In this document: in pieces, positions 9,311 to 18,359 of the stretch
Position numbering within the stretch: position 1 is the first letter of the stretch
Layout: each line of letters begins with the position of its first letter
Source of the DNA: DASVUS01 sp036388675
Lineage (GTDB): Bacteria; Armatimonadota; Abditibacteriia; Abditibacteriales; Abditibacteriaceae
DNA: 64,000 nt
Assembly (NCBI GenBank): GCA_036388675.1
Contig: DASVRI010000014.1
Span: 1-64,000 of the forward strand
Direction: 5' to 3'
Notes under the pieces: generated by a model
Told to the model about the DNA's origin: nothing
What the model saw: the letters and a program-made list of their open reading frames with translations, nothing else
Databases searched by the model: none
Made by a program: the position numbers and the translations under genes

Positions 9311-10867
9311 ATGAAGACTCAAACTGATCATGATCGCTGGATTCGTCGCCTGGGCTTTCCTCAGGACGTGGAGCGCGCCTTCCAGGAGACTTACTACGTC
9401 AGGCTGCGTAACACTCTGCGCACGGTATTTGGGCTAGTCGCCCTGGTGGGTGTTTGCGGGGCACTGCTGCATCTCCACAATACCGGGTCTTTGATCTATT
9501 TCACAGTAGCCATTGTCAATTTACTTCTCTTGAGATTGGCCCTGCTGCCAAAATTCCCGCAGATCTGGCAATCTTTGACCGTCGTGGGTTGCCTGGGCAC
9601 CATCATACCGACGTTTGCCTTCGTAACACAGGAGCCGGCATTTCTTTGTTTCACGACCTTCTTCGTAGTTGTGGGCTGCACAATACTGCGCTTGCAATTC
9701 CGTTGGTTAGTGCTGGTGCAAATTGCGACTCAGGTGGTGGGTGTCAGTTCTATTGTGATCCATCGTCCCGAAGAATGGCTTCAAGGGATCTTATTTGTGC
9801 TGGGATCCACCGCGTTAACTTTCATTCCTATGCTCCTAACGCTCAATCGAGAGCGCTTCGAACGGCGGGAATTTCTGGCGACTTATCTCCTGACCTTAGA
9901 ACGGAACAATGAGCGCAACATGCGCCAGCAGACAGAGCGAATGCTGCACATTCTGAGTCAGGCCATCGGCAGCATTGTCCATGACTTAGGTAATCCCCTC
10001 ACCGCAGTACAAACCGGTGCGCAGACACTGCTCCATTTTGTTGCCGATGACACAGGGCACAGGGAGAACTCTCCAGGCACAAGCGGTTCTCCAAATAATG
10101 CCCATACAGGTGACCACACAGGCGCAAACCCGGCTGCATTGGACACAGAGATAATCAAGGAATTCGCCGAAATTATCCTCGATGGGGCAGAGATGCTGAA
10201 CTATCTGCGTTTGTCCCTCATCGAGCAAACGCGTGTTCTGGAGAACAAGCCGACTCCGATTGAGCCGCAGCCCACTTCGCTGCGCCGCCTGGTGCAAGCC
10301 GGTGCTCGTTATCAGAAGCCGAAGTTTAGTAGCGGGCGTCAGGTATCGCTGATTGACGATGACCTGGAAATCTGTGTCGATGAGATGAAGATCATCACGG
10401 TGTTCATGAACCTGATCGGCAATGCCTTGAAATACAGTGATGGCGCAGTTCACGTCACCTGGAAGCGTCACAAAAACATTTTGCTGGCGGCAGTCTGCGA
10501 CCAAGGAATACGCTCCAGAGGAATTTCCTGGGAACAAGCTCAGCAACTGTTCACGCCCTTTGGCCGCCTGGATTCTCACGCTCAAATAGAAGGCACCGGA
10601 TTAGGGCTCCTCTCGGTGCAAAAGATTGTGGAAGCGCATGGAGGCGAGGTTTACATCGAGGGCTACCAGGACGGCACACCGGGTTCTGATCCCTTCAGTA
10701 CGGCCCAGGGCACTTATCTCGCCTCAGATGCGCTTCCCGCAGCAGATGAGAGCCGCCTGATGCGCAACAAATCTATGCTGCCGCAGCAGCTATTGCTGCC
10801 CGATGGTTTTTGTACCGCTTTTGTCGTCGCTTGCCCTCTCAAGCCTGTGTCACACGCGCAGGCTTGA
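9311..10867 (+). CDS. Membrane-bound sensor histidine kinase (orphan)
   Basis: 518 residues. Six predicted membrane helices lie in residues 37-178. They are followed by a coiled linker, an H-box with phospho-acceptor His224 (IVHDLGNPL), an N-box (MNLIGNALKYSDG), G1 (DQGI) and G2 (GTGLGLLSVQKIVEAHGG). The last about 50 residues extend past the kinase domain without recognised motif. There is no extracytoplasmic sensor domain, so the signal is probably read within the membrane. No response regulator is adjacent, so its partner is elsewhere. The stop codon lies inside a strong hairpin (10832-10874). Confidence 0.9.
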   Translation: MKTQTDHDRWIRRLGFPQDVERAFQETYYVRLRNTLRTVFGLVALVGVCGALLHLHNTGSLIYFTVAIVNLLLLRLALLPKFPQIWQSLTVVGCLGTIIPTFAFVTQEPAFLCFTTFFVVVGCTILRLQFRWLVLVQIATQVVGVSSIVIHRPEEWLQGILFVLGSTALTFIPMLLTLNRERFERREFLATYLLTLERNNERNMRQQTERMLHILSQAIGSIVHDLGNPLTAVQTGAQTLLHFVADDTGHRENSPGTSGSPNNAHTGDHTGANPAALDTEIIKEFAEIILDGAEMLNYLRLSLIEQTRVLENKPTPIEPQPTSLRRLVQAGARYQKPKFSSGRQVSLIDDDLEICVDEMKIITVFMNLIGNALKYSDGAVHVTWKRHKNILLAAVCDQGIRSRGISWEQAQQLFTPFGRLDSHAQIEGTGLGLLSVQKIVEAHGGEVYIEGYQDGTPGSDPFSTAQGTYLASDALPAADESRLMRNKSMLPQQLLLPDGFCTAFVVACPLKPVSHAQA

Positions 10868-10874
10868 GAGGGCA
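10832..10874 (+). terminator. Strong hairpin overlapping the histidine kinase stop codon
   Basis: Perfect 16-bp stem TGCCCTCTCAAGCCTG (10832-10847) pairing with 10859-10874, loop 11 bases; the stop codon is within the right arm. No T-run follows, so it is either a factor-dependent terminator or a small repeat element. Confidence 0.5.
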
Positions 10875-10986
10875 CTGTGCGGCTTGAATGGCTTGTAATC
10901 TTCTCGCCAGTTTTTATTTTCCGGTTCGGACCTCATGCTCTCCAGCCTTGACCACAAAATTGTCGTTGCCTCCACAGCAGATTACT

Positions 10987-11081
10987 TAAAGCATATTTCA
11001 ACCATGTTGTCCTGTTTGTAGGGGCCGGGCGTGCGCCCCTACAAGAAACACCCCGCACAACCATACTGAAACGTGCTTTAA
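10987..11081. repeat. MITE-like element D
   Basis: Outer inverted repeat TTAAAGCATATTTCA (10987-11001) against TGAAACGTGCTTTAA (11067-11081). The inner palindrome GTAGGGGC...GCCCCTAC lies near 11019-11043. The inner core resembles that of elements A3-A5, the outer ends do not. No coding capacity. Confidence 0.65.
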
Positions 11082-11193
11082 AGGAAAAGCAAATAATAAA
11101 TGATCTGACAAGGGATTATTGTGTTATGCTGTGGATTAGAGTTGCCTAAACCTGTATTTCTGGCTGTCTAAACGTTTGAAGGATAGAAATAGT

Positions 11194-11322
11194 AGGACTT
11201 ACGCAAAATATCTGATTGGTAGGGGCGCGGTTGCCTCGCCCGGGCTACCTCGTGTAAGACGACCTCGCCCAGGGTGCGAAGACCGCGCTCCTACGAACCA
11301 TTGCGAGGCTCGTGCGTAAGTC
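11194..11322. repeat. MITE-like element A2
   Basis: Begins AGGACTTACGC (11194) and ends GCGTAAGTC (11314-11322). The interior carries GTAGGGGCGCGGT paired with ACCGCGCTCCTAC, then GCCTCGCCC/GGGC stretches. Same terminal repeats as A1 and A3-A5. It sits about 125 bases before the DtxR-family gene, so it could affect that promoter; GAGTACTC lies at 11353-11360 between the two. Confidence 0.75.
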
Positions 11323-11446
11323 ATAAATAATTTTGGCCACTGGCGTGTAGTTGAGTACTCGCCTCATATACGTTTCAGTGTGACGGTCGGAGTTCTAAAT
11401 GAGGTAGTTTTCGCTTTGTTATGAGCGCCATGACTTTGGGATCAAG

Positions 11447-12124
11447 ATGGATAAAGCACTAAGTTCGACGGTTGAAGATTACCTCAAAACAATTTACTAC
11501 CTGCGTGAGGAAGCCGATGCTGTGACAACGCAGGCCGTGGCAGCGCGGTTGAACGTGGCGGCTCCTTCAGCGACAGCGATGTTCAAGAAGTTGGCCTCTC
11601 TCAAGTTGATTGGGCATACACCTTATCATGGAGTTGAACTGACTCTGGCTGGCGAGAAGATCGCTCTTGAAGTTATTCGTCATCATCGCCTGATAGAAAC
11701 CTATCTCGCACAGGCACTTGGAGTGGAATGGGACAAAGTGCATGAAGAAGCTGAGCGCTGGGAACATGTGTTGGGAGAAGAAGTCGAGGCGAAAATGGCT
11801 GCTGCGCTGGGCAACCCGACACACGATCCGCACGGTGCACCGATTCCCACTCTGGAGGGGAAAATTGCACAGGACGAGAGTCAGCCTCTGAGTGAAGTGT
11901 CTGTCGGGACGCGGGTTGTGGTGCGCCGCGTGCGTGATGAAGATGCGGAGTTACTCCGTTATCTGTATCGCATGGGCCTGGTGCCCAAAGCTGAAGCTGA
12001 AGTATTGCGCTCCGTGCCTGCCGAAGGTGTGCTGGAGGTTCGCGTCAACAGCAAGCGTCACACTATCGGACTCGGGCCGGCTCAAGCCGTCTTTGTTAGC
12101 GTGGTGGGCCATAAGCTGAAATAG
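11447..12124 (+). CDS. DtxR/MntR-family metal-dependent transcriptional regulator
   Basis: 225 residues. N-terminal winged helix (about 1-65, TVEDYLKTIYYLREE...VTTQAVAARLNVAAPSATAMFKKL) followed by the metal-binding dimerisation domain with HHRLIETYLAQALGVEWDKVHEEAERWEHVL, which contains the usual His/Glu ligands, and a C-terminal FeoA/SH3-like domain (about 155-225). The long form with SH3 domain is like DtxR/IdeR rather than Bacillus MntR. Its position immediately upstream of an Nramp manganese transporter argues for Mn(II)-responsive repression of that gene. Spacing to the next gene is 98 bases and includes a palindrome. Confidence 0.92.
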   Translation: MDKALSSTVEDYLKTIYYLREEADAVTTQAVAARLNVAAPSATAMFKKLASLKLIGHTPYHGVELTLAGEKIALEVIRHHRLIETYLAQALGVEWDKVHEEAERWEHVLGEEVEAKMAAALGNPTHDPHGAPIPTLEGKIAQDESQPLSEVSVGTRVVVRRVRDEDAELLRYLYRMGLVPKAEAEVLRSVPAEGVLEVRVNSKRHTIGLGPAQAVFVSVVGHKLK

Positions 12125-12179
12125 TTGCAGGGCATACGTCTCGGACACTGTGGCTTGTAAATACACAGCAATAGCGAGT

Positions 12180-12194
12180 GATCCCCTGGGGATC
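12180..12194. promoter_or_regulatory. Candidate operator palindrome in the Nramp leader
   Basis: Perfect 7+1+7 palindrome GATCCCCTGGGGATC, 28 bases before the transporter start, in the short gap after the DtxR-family gene. A metal-regulator operator is plausible by position only; it does not match the classical DtxR or MntR boxes. The leader also duplicates AAGGAGTGCAT in tandem, the second copy serving as ribosome site. Confidence 0.35.
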
Positions 12195-12222
12195 GACTCA
12201 AAGGAGTGCATAAGGAGTGCAT

Positions 12223-13587
12223 ATGGCAAAGAGTGATATAGGCGAGGCACTTCCCGCAGATGTGGGTGGTTGGCGGCAACCGGCATCTAATGTCAGCCTG
12301 CCGGAAGCATACCGCTCCATGCAGGTGCCGCACAACCTCGGGTTCTGGCGTAAAATGCTGGCGTTTTCCGGGCCTGGATACATGGTTGCGGTTGGTTACA
12401 TGGACCCCGGCAACTGGGCCACCGATCTGGCTGGCGGTTCACGCTTTGGTTACACACTGCTGGCGGTTATTCTTATCTCCAATCTGATGGCGATCTTGCT
12501 GCAAAGCCTGGCGCTGCGACTGGGGATTGTGACGGGCCGTGACCTGGCGCAGGCCTGTCGCGACCATTACTCCAGGCCTGTTGGTTTCTTCCTCTGGGTT
12601 ATCTGCGAAATCGCCATTGCAGCCTGCGACCTGGCCGAAGTGATCGGAACCGCCATAGCCCTTAATCTCTTGTTCGGCATTCCGTTGCTCTGGGGCGTGT
12701 GCCTGACGGTCTTTGATGTCCTGGTGCTACTGACCTTGCAAAACAAAGGCTTTCGTATGCTGGAAGCCGTGGTTATTACACTGATGGGAACCATTGCCCT
12801 TTGCTTCGCCGCGATGCTTTATTTCTCCCGTCCCGACGCAGGTGGAGTACTCAGGGGGTTCATTCCTGAACCCGACATTGTGCGTGATCCGCAAAAGCTC
12901 TATATCGCAATCGGAATTCTGGGCGCTACCGTGATGCCGCACAATCTGTATTTGCACTCATCTATTGTCCAGACGCGCAAGTATCAGCAGGACACATCGG
13001 GAAAGAAAGAAGCCATCAAGTTCGCCAGCATTGATTCGACAGTTGCGCTGATGTTTGCCTTGTTTATCAATGCTTCCATTCTCATTGTGGCGGCAGCAAC
13101 TTTCCACCGCGTTGGACGTGTTGAGGTGGCTGAGATTGGAGATGCTTACAAGTTACTATCTCCTCTGCTTGGCGCATCCATCGCGAGTACTCTGTTTGCC
13201 GTGGCGCTGCTGGCCTCGGGGCAGAACTCGACTTTAACCGGCACTCTCGCCGGGCAGATCGTGATGGAGGGTTTTCTCAATATTCGCTTGCGGCCCTGGC
13301 TGCGGCGCCTTATTACGCGCCTCATCGCTATTGTTCCGGCTGTGGTGGTGACCTGGCTTTACGGCTCTCAGGGCACGGCGCAACTCCTGATCTTGAGCCA
13401 GGTCATTCTGAGTCTTCAGTTATCCTTCGCTGTCTTTCCTCTGGTGATGTTCACAAGCGACCGCAAGAAGATGGGCGAATTTGTGAATCCTCTATGGATC
13501 AAAATCCTCGCGTGGCCGGTCGCGCTGGTGATCGCGGCACTCAATGCATACCTGCTGTTTCAGACGGCCCGTGAGTGGCTGAGTTGA
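12223..13587 (+). CDS. mntH: Nramp-family manganese/divalent metal-proton symporter
   Basis: 454 residues with about 11 membrane helices. The two unwound metal-site motifs are clear: YMDPGNWATDLAGGSRFGY in TM1 and VMPHNLYLHSS in TM6, with the conserved Met-Pro-His. The charged AxxKYQ-like loop after TM6 is present. The family imports Mn(II), and Fe(II), with protons. Start ATG 12223 follows AAGGAG by 5 bases; a GTG two codons earlier is an alternative. Forms a likely unit with the DtxR-family regulator upstream and the UspA gene 30 bases downstream. Confidence 0.93.
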   Translation: MAKSDIGEALPADVGGWRQPASNVSLPEAYRSMQVPHNLGFWRKMLAFSGPGYMVAVGYMDPGNWATDLAGGSRFGYTLLAVILISNLMAILLQSLALRLGIVTGRDLAQACRDHYSRPVGFFLWVICEIAIAACDLAEVIGTAIALNLLFGIPLLWGVCLTVFDVLVLLTLQNKGFRMLEAVVITLMGTIALCFAAMLYFSRPDAGGVLRGFIPEPDIVRDPQKLYIAIGILGATVMPHNLYLHSSIVQTRKYQQDTSGKKEAIKFASIDSTVALMFALFINASILIVAAATFHRVGRVEVAEIGDAYKLLSPLLGASIASTLFAVALLASGQNSTLTGTLAGQIVMEGFLNIRLRPWLRRLITRLIAIVPAVVVTWLYGSQGTAQLLILSQVILSLQLSFAVFPLVMFTSDRKKMGEFVNPLWIKILAWPVALVIAALNAYLLFQTAREWLS

Positions 13588-13617
13588 TAAGTTGTAGGCG
13601 GCTAAAGGAGCCATGTC

Positions 13618-14046
13618 ATGTATCAGAAAGTTCTTATCGCACTGGAAAATAGTGCGACAGACGAAGTCATCTTGTGTCATATTGAGCCGCTGATACGCCA
13701 GCTCGGAAGTGAGGCTTTGCTGGCACATGTCGCAGACGGCTGGGGAGCACGTCACTTCGAGCGGTTGGGGCTGGCCGAATCAGAAGAAATGAAGCAGGAT
13801 CGTCTCTACCTGGAACAGGTCGCGACGCGTCTGCGCCAGGGCGGCATCACAACCGAAGCCCGCCTGCTGTTGGGAGAGCCAGCCGATGAACTGATCAAGT
13901 TGGCGCGAGAAAGTGGGGCTGACTTGATCGCCATGAGTACTCATGGCCATCGGTTTCTCAGCGACATGATTTATGGCACCACAGTCGACAAAGTCCGCCA
14001 CACGGTAGACATTCCCGTGCTGTTACTCAAAGCACCCAGAAACTGA
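13618..14046 (+). CDS. Universal stress protein UspA family
   Basis: 142-residue single-domain Usp protein (alpha/beta Rossmann-like) with N-terminal KVLIALENS and C-terminal ADLIAMSTHGHRFLSDMIYGTTVDKVRHTVDIPVLLL. The ATP-binding Gly-x2-Gly-x9-Gly-Ser/Thr motif is imperfect (GHRFLSDMIYGTT: the second Gly is Phe), so it may not bind ATP. Ribosome site AAAGGAG precedes the start. It sits 30 bases after the Nramp gene, probably co-transcribed; such Usp-Nramp pairing suggests a role in metal or oxidative stress. GAGTACTC (13935-13942) lies inside the coding sequence. Confidence 0.92.
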   Translation: MYQKVLIALENSATDEVILCHIEPLIRQLGSEALLAHVADGWGARHFERLGLAESEEMKQDRLYLEQVATRLRQGGITTEARLLLGEPADELIKLARESGADLIAMSTHGHRFLSDMIYGTTVDKVRHTVDIPVLLLKAPRN

Positions 14047-14343
14047 GCCGTGACATTTTCAGAATTCGACTGGTGTTCTACGCTTCTGTAAGAAGTTTCC
14101 CTTGCGAGTACTCACTTTGAGCACTAAAGAGCAGGTATCAAGGACGCAGCAGAGTAGGGTAGACTTGCCTTACCATTTACTCAGTGTCACGTTGTATACG
14201 TGGTATATTTTGGCTCTTGGACAGAAGTGTCGCACAATTGCAGTGTCCAATTTTCTTCTCATCTGTTTGTCGTGAATATTGATATAATTGTCAGACAAAC
14301 ACCCTGCCGCCATTGGTATTCTTAGCTCTCCTGGTTCTTACTC

Positions 14344-15987
14344 ATGGATAATGGATCATCAAAATCAGAATCGCGCCGAACGTTTCTCCAGCAGGCAGCC
14401 GCGCTGACACTGCTTGCCCTGTCGAGCAGTGACAGGGATGCCGGAGCGCAAAATGCCGCAACGACCACGCCTGCTCAAGCAGCCACGCCTGCTCAGGCAT
14501 CCACCCCTGTTCACAGGGATAGCATTGATCTGGATGCGGAGCGCCAGGTTATTGAGAACTTCGGCGCGTCGGATGCCTGGACGTTCCAGACTCTTGGGGA
14601 ATGGTCGCTGGAGAACCGCGAGCGGCTGGCCGATCTGCTGTTTTCCAAGGAGCGCGGTATCGGGCTGTCCTGCTGGCGGTTCAACATCGGCGGCGGCATC
14701 AATCCGCAGATACGGAACCGCTCCCGCACTGTCGAAACGTTTGAAGTGGCCGAAGGCGTGTACGATTGGCAACGCCAGAAAAGCGAGCAGTGGTTCCTGG
14801 GGGCCGCCAAAAAGCGCGGAGTCGAGCAATTCTTAGCGTTTGTCAACAGCCCGCCCGGACGCATGACGCGCAACGGGCTGACTTTTAACACCGCAGATGC
14901 CACCGCGACGACCAACCTCAAACCGGATTTTGAGGGACAGTTCGCCCGTTACATGGTGGACATTCTCGATCATTTTCGCAACAACCCCGACGAGCAGCTC
15001 CGCATCAATTTCGACTACATCAGTCCGATCAATGAACCGCAGTGGGACTGGCAGAGCACCAAGCAGGAAGGCAGCCGGGCCAGCAACGACGACATCAAGC
15101 GCGTCGTGCGCGCACTCGACGCCGAACTCAAACGCCGGAGCGTTCCGACAGCCATCTCCGCTATCGAGTGTGCCACGCTGCCCGATATGTCGGCGCTTAA
15201 CCAGGACTCCACCAGAAAATGGGGCGCGCCCTACGGCAATTACATCGGCGCCCTTATCGAAGACCCGACGTTCGCGCCGCTGCTGTCTAAGCGCATCAGC
15301 TATCACAGTTACTTTTCCGATTTGTTGACTGGTGAGATCATCGATCATCGCCGCCAGCTCGCGGCTCGAATGGCCGCGCACCCCGACTGGAAGCTGTGGC
15401 AAAGCGAGTACTGTATTCTGGAAGGGCCGGAAGGCAAGGGCGGCGGTGGGCGCGATCTGACGATGGAAACCGCCCTGGTCGTGGCGCGTGTGATGCACCT
15501 CGATTTGACGATAGCCAACGTTGCGGCGTGGCAGTGGTGGCTGGGGCTTTCCTCGGTCAACTTCAAGGACGGCTTGATCTACACAGACTATCGCCAGCCG
15601 GGCGATGAACAGACCATCTTTCCCGCCAAGCTCTTGTGGGCAATGGGCAATTACAGCCGCTTTGTGCGTCCCGGTATGCGGCGCATCGAAGTAACCGGGC
15701 CGGGGCACGATATTCGCGGTCTTATGGGTTCGGCTTATAAGAGTGAAGCCGAACGCAAGGTTGTGCTGGTGTACGTCAACATTGGCAATGAAAAACAGGT
15801 GGTGCAACCCCAATTTGGGCTGGGCCGCCGACCGTGGAAAATGCAATCGCTGACCCGCTACATTACCTCTGATACGGACGGCGATGACCTGCGCGCCAGT
15901 GTGCTTCCTGTAACCGCGACGCAGTTAGAGATTTCGCCCCGCTCCGTGGTCACTTTCGTGGCCCAGTTCGGCGCAGCAACTCCGTAG
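14344..15987 (+). CDS. TAT-exported GH30-like glycoside hydrolase
   Basis: 547 residues. The N-terminus carries a twin-arginine signal (SRRTFLQQAAALTLLALSS) followed by a TPAQA-repeat linker (residues 40-58). The catalytic domain resembles the GH30 endo-beta-1,6-galactanase type: ENFGASDAWTFQ at its start, FNIGGG, then FAFVNSPPGRMT-like substrate loop. Acid/base is E231 (SPINEPQWDW) and nucleophile E355 (LWQSEYCILEG), followed by a C-terminal beta-sandwich. Secreted degradation of beta-galactan or a related side chain is likely, but substrate is inferred only from family resemblance. GAGTACTG, a near variant of the iterated octamer, overlaps the nucleophile codon. The gene stands alone after a 297-base gap with a TATAAT-like box near 14281. 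Confidence 0.8.
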   Translation: MDNGSSKSESRRTFLQQAAALTLLALSSSDRDAGAQNAATTTPAQAATPAQASTPVHRDSIDLDAERQVIENFGASDAWTFQTLGEWSLENRERLADLLFSKERGIGLSCWRFNIGGGINPQIRNRSRTVETFEVAEGVYDWQRQKSEQWFLGAAKKRGVEQFLAFVNSPPGRMTRNGLTFNTADATATTNLKPDFEGQFARYMVDILDHFRNNPDEQLRINFDYISPINEPQWDWQSTKQEGSRASNDDIKRVVRALDAELKRRSVPTAISAIECATLPDMSALNQDSTRKWGAPYGNYIGALIEDPTFAPLLSKRISYHSYFSDLLTGEIIDHRRQLAARMAAHPDWKLWQSEYCILEGPEGKGGGGRDLTMETALVVARVMHLDLTIANVAAWQWWLGLSSVNFKDGLIYTDYRQPGDEQTIFPAKLLWAMGNYSRFVRPGMRRIEVTGPGHDIRGLMGSAYKSEAERKVVLVYVNIGNEKQVVQPQFGLGRRPWKMQSLTRYITSDTDGDDLRASVLPVTATQLEISPRSVVTFVAQFGAATP

Positions 15988-16203
15988 CCAGGGCTCACAT
16001 TAAAACAACACTGCGACGCAGCCAGGTGCTTGGTTGCATGAGGTACCGAATCCCGCGCAAGGACAGAGAGTTGTGCGGTTACGCGCGCCTACTCAGTGAG
16101 TCAATTCGCCTTTGCGGACTCCTCAGACCCCGGCTAGGCTTGATGATTTAGGGATGATATTATGGAGAATAGGAACGTGCGTTCCGACGTGAAGGAGGGG
16201 CCT

Positions 16204-17085
16204 ATGAGTGCATTATCAACAAACCTGGATTTCAAGCTCTTGCGTGAAGATATTTACGAACACGGAATTACCAGCCTGCCAAATATCTTGCCCGTCCAGT
16301 GGGCTGATGAGGCCGATGAAGATGTTAGCCTCCAGTTTCTGGATGCGCTTAAGATTGAGAACGGAGAGGGCGTTGCCTTTCGGGGATGGAGCCGCTACTA
16401 CCTGGAACTATATCCCGAACGTTTACGTGGCTTTGTGGCACTTGTGACAAATCCGGCCATCGCGCAACTGAGCCGCGAGGTGCTTGGCGACACATATGAG
16501 ATCGTAGAACTCGGCGCCGACATCGCGTTGCCGGGAGCGCCCGACCAGCCGCCGCACCGTGACTTTCCCCTGCCGGAACCCACACGCCTCCACCGCCGGC
16601 TGACATCACTGGCCTTTAATGCTTCGACCGTTGATGTAACTCCGGCCATGGGGCCGTTCAATGTCGCGCCGGGAACACACTTCGATGATGAACCCGACTT
16701 TGTGCAGGACATGTTCCCCGTGGGTGAGAAAAAGGAAGCCTACAATCAGCGTATGGAACAACGCCTTGCAAAGCGCGGCAGCGTATCGGCCCGCAGTGGC
16801 CTGGCGCTGCATAGAGGTTCTCTAAACAGTAGCCGTATCCGTCCCGTAATTATTCTGGGTGTCGTTTCTACGGAAGACCGTGCTCACTCTGCAACCATAA
16901 TAGACCTGCCACCAGACTACCAGGCGCCAACATTGAAGGTGTCGCAGGCGTTTTACGATAGTCTCGATGCTGAGCTAAAACAGCATCTGCGCTGCGACAT
17001 TGTGGCCCCTACAACGGCAGACCTACCCCCTCTGAAAACACCGCACAGTATTGAAGGCCTCGTCATGGGGAAAGCTCCGGCCTAG
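16204..17085 (+). CDS. Phytanoyl-CoA dioxygenase (PhyH)-like Fe(II)/2-oxoglutarate oxygenase
   Basis: 293 residues with the cupin/double-stranded beta-helix iron triad visible: H118-x-D120 (PPHRDFPLP) and distal His203 (LALHRGSL), followed by Arg residues that would bind 2-oxoglutarate (SRIRPVI). The start at 16204 is preceded by an excellent AAGGAGG; the frame opens 14 codons earlier. Substrate unknown: family members hydroxylate fatty-acyl or specialised metabolites. It is the last chromosomal gene before the cassette array. Confidence 0.8.
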   Translation: MSALSTNLDFKLLREDIYEHGITSLPNILPVQWADEADEDVSLQFLDALKIENGEGVAFRGWSRYYLELYPERLRGFVALVTNPAIAQLSREVLGDTYEIVELGADIALPGAPDQPPHRDFPLPEPTRLHRRLTSLAFNASTVDVTPAMGPFNVAPGTHFDDEPDFVQDMFPVGEKKEAYNQRMEQRLAKRGSVSARSGLALHRGSLNSSRIRPVIILGVVSTEDRAHSATIIDLPPDYQAPTLKVSQAFYDSLDAELKQHLRCDIVAPTTADLPPLKTPHSIEGLVMGKAPA

Positions 17086-17403
17086 GACGGTGAAGAACAG
17101 GTCGCAATCCAACAGGAAGAGATTGTTCTTGAAAGCGCTAAGCCAAAGGCACAGACTGCTTGGCCACACCTGGTTCGTCTTGGATCGAAGGCTTTGGCTG
17201 TTCGCGTGCCGACGCTTTTTATCGTGTGATACGTGGCTGAAGAGCTATGGAATATCTGGAGCAGGGAGCGGGTGCCTACGAGTACTCGCTCTTTGCTTTG
17301 CGGTAAAGGCCGGCCTCGCAAGTATTATGGCGCATTTTGACTTGCGACCTAATCAGATGTTGGGCTGCTTGCGCTCGGCTGAATAGGAAGTGAAAATACG
17401 AAT
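17086..17403. other. Intergenic boundary before the cassette array
   Basis: No gene recognised. Holds GAGTACTC at 17280-17287. Its end (17366-17385, TGCGCTCGGCTGAATAGG) resembles the left part of an attC L-prime box without a following GTT core, so it may be a decayed attC or the array edge; I could not find a pairing left half. No attI or integrase sequence is recognised. Confidence 0.35.
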
Positions 17404-17658
17404 ATGTTAAAACAACCTTCAAATCTGATGGATGGAAACCCAAGTTGGTTGGTCAAATTAGCTATTCCCTTAGTGCCCGGCTTACCTGGCTTGGCCTGTA
17501 TCTTCTTTCCGGGGTGGAACACTTACGGTAAACGCGTTGCGCCAAGCGATTTTCGTTACACGCACAATGAGCTAATCGGTGGTGTTCTCTTGGCTATTGC
17601 AGTTATGCTTGCGGTTTATTTCATAACAGCAAAGCCCAACATTAAGACAGAGAATTGA
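17404..17658 (+). CDS. Cassette gene 1: small two-helix membrane protein
   Basis: 84 residues, two predicted membrane helices (about 17-36 and 58-76). Starts at ATG 17404; no strong ribosome site. No family recognised. It ends 17 bases before the first attC-like site, the usual cassette arrangement of one promoterless small gene plus attC. Function unknown. Confidence 0.7.
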   Translation: MLKQPSNLMDGNPSWLVKLAIPLVPGLPGLACIFFPGWNTYGKRVAPSDFRYTHNELIGGVLLAIAVMLAVYFITAKPNIKTEN

Positions 17659-17674
17659 TGCTCATTAACAAGCT

Positions 17675-17758
17675 GCACAACAAATCATTGCACCCGACGC
17701 CTTACAGTCCGTTCGTTCCTCACTCCCTTTCAGGCGCGGGTGAATTCAAACGTTCTGC
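17675..17758 (+). other. attC-like recombination site 1
   Basis: R-double-prime GCACAAC (17675-17681) and R-prime GTTCTGC (17752-17758) are perfect inverse complements. The left box TTGCACCCGACGCC folds onto the right box GGCGCGGGTGAATTCAA with two extrahelical stretches, as in classical attC sites. Total 84 bases. Confidence 0.88.
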
Positions 17759-17816
17759 CGGTGCGCGCGGCTTGGCTGCGTGCCAGACAATCAGAAATAA
17801 GAGACAATGAGTACTC

Positions 17817-18212
17817 ATGTACGGAAAACATCCGCCAATCCGACTTGCAAATGACCCTACTGACCCAGTTTGGCAGTGGTTTATTTATAACGGGCCGCAT
17901 GGCGAACAATTTACTTGGCACAGTGAACTTGGGTTTACACCGCGCGGCATCGAATACTTGGCGCAATTTATAGATGAGCGAACTGAAGCTGATGCCGAGT
18001 TTCCTGCCAAAGCGCGTGCGGTCGCTTTGCAAGCATTGGATATGGAAGATGTGATTATGCAACGCACGGCAATACAAGTACTTTGTGTCGTGGGTTCAGA
18101 CGAAGATATGAAGCGAATTCAGCTTCTTCTTGAGCGTCCTCACGCTGATATTGTTAAAGATGCACGCGCTTGTTTATTCGAGCGCGGCTTCAAAAAGCGG
18201 CGCAAAGCATAA
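17817..18212 (+). CDS. Cassette gene 2: HEAT-like hypothetical protein
   Basis: 131 residues, soluble. The C-terminal half (about 60-125) reads like two amphipathic helix pairs of an HEAT/PBS-lyase type repeat. The first part (WQWFIYNGPHGEQFTWHSELGFTPRGIEYLAQFI) is aromatic-rich and unrecognised. The ATG at 17817 directly abuts GAGTACTC (17809-17816), leaving no standard ribosome site. Bounded by attC 1 and attC 2. Function unknown. Confidence 0.7.
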   Translation: MYGKHPPIRLANDPTDPVWQWFIYNGPHGEQFTWHSELGFTPRGIEYLAQFIDERTEADAEFPAKARAVALQALDMEDVIMQRTAIQVLCVVGSDEDMKRIQLLLERPHADIVKDARACLFERGFKKRRKA

Positions 18213-18220
18213 TAACACCG

Positions 18221-18324
18221 GCACAACAAGGCGCTGCACTCGACCGCCTACAGCTTCGTTCCCTACGCTCGTTCCTCGCTGCGGTCTCTACGCTCTCAGC
18301 GGCGGGTGAGATTGGTCGTTCTGC
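18221..18324 (+). other. attC-like recombination site 2
   Basis: R-double-prime GCACAAC (18221-18227) and R-prime GTTCTGC (18318-18324) are perfectly complementary. Inner boxes CTCGACCGC and GCGGCGGGTGAG pair. The middle carries GCTTCGTTCCCTACGCTC, almost the same as in attC 5. Total 104 bases. Confidence 0.85.
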
Positions 18325-18359
18325 TGCGCTAAACTTGATTGTGTGCCAAACTCATATAC

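Noticed and set aside
11019..11044. Inverted repeat considered as terminator of the histidine kinase
   Set aside because: Too far from the stop and nested in the longer inverted repeat of element D; no T-run.
5935..11322. CRISPR array made of short palindromes
   Set aside because: The repeats are dispersed, nested and of unequal spacing; no regular repeat-spacer unit and no cas genes.
17086..17403. attI site or integrase fragment to the left of the array
   Set aside because: No tyrosine-recombinase motifs in any frame and no convincing left attC half; only a weak L-prime-like stretch.
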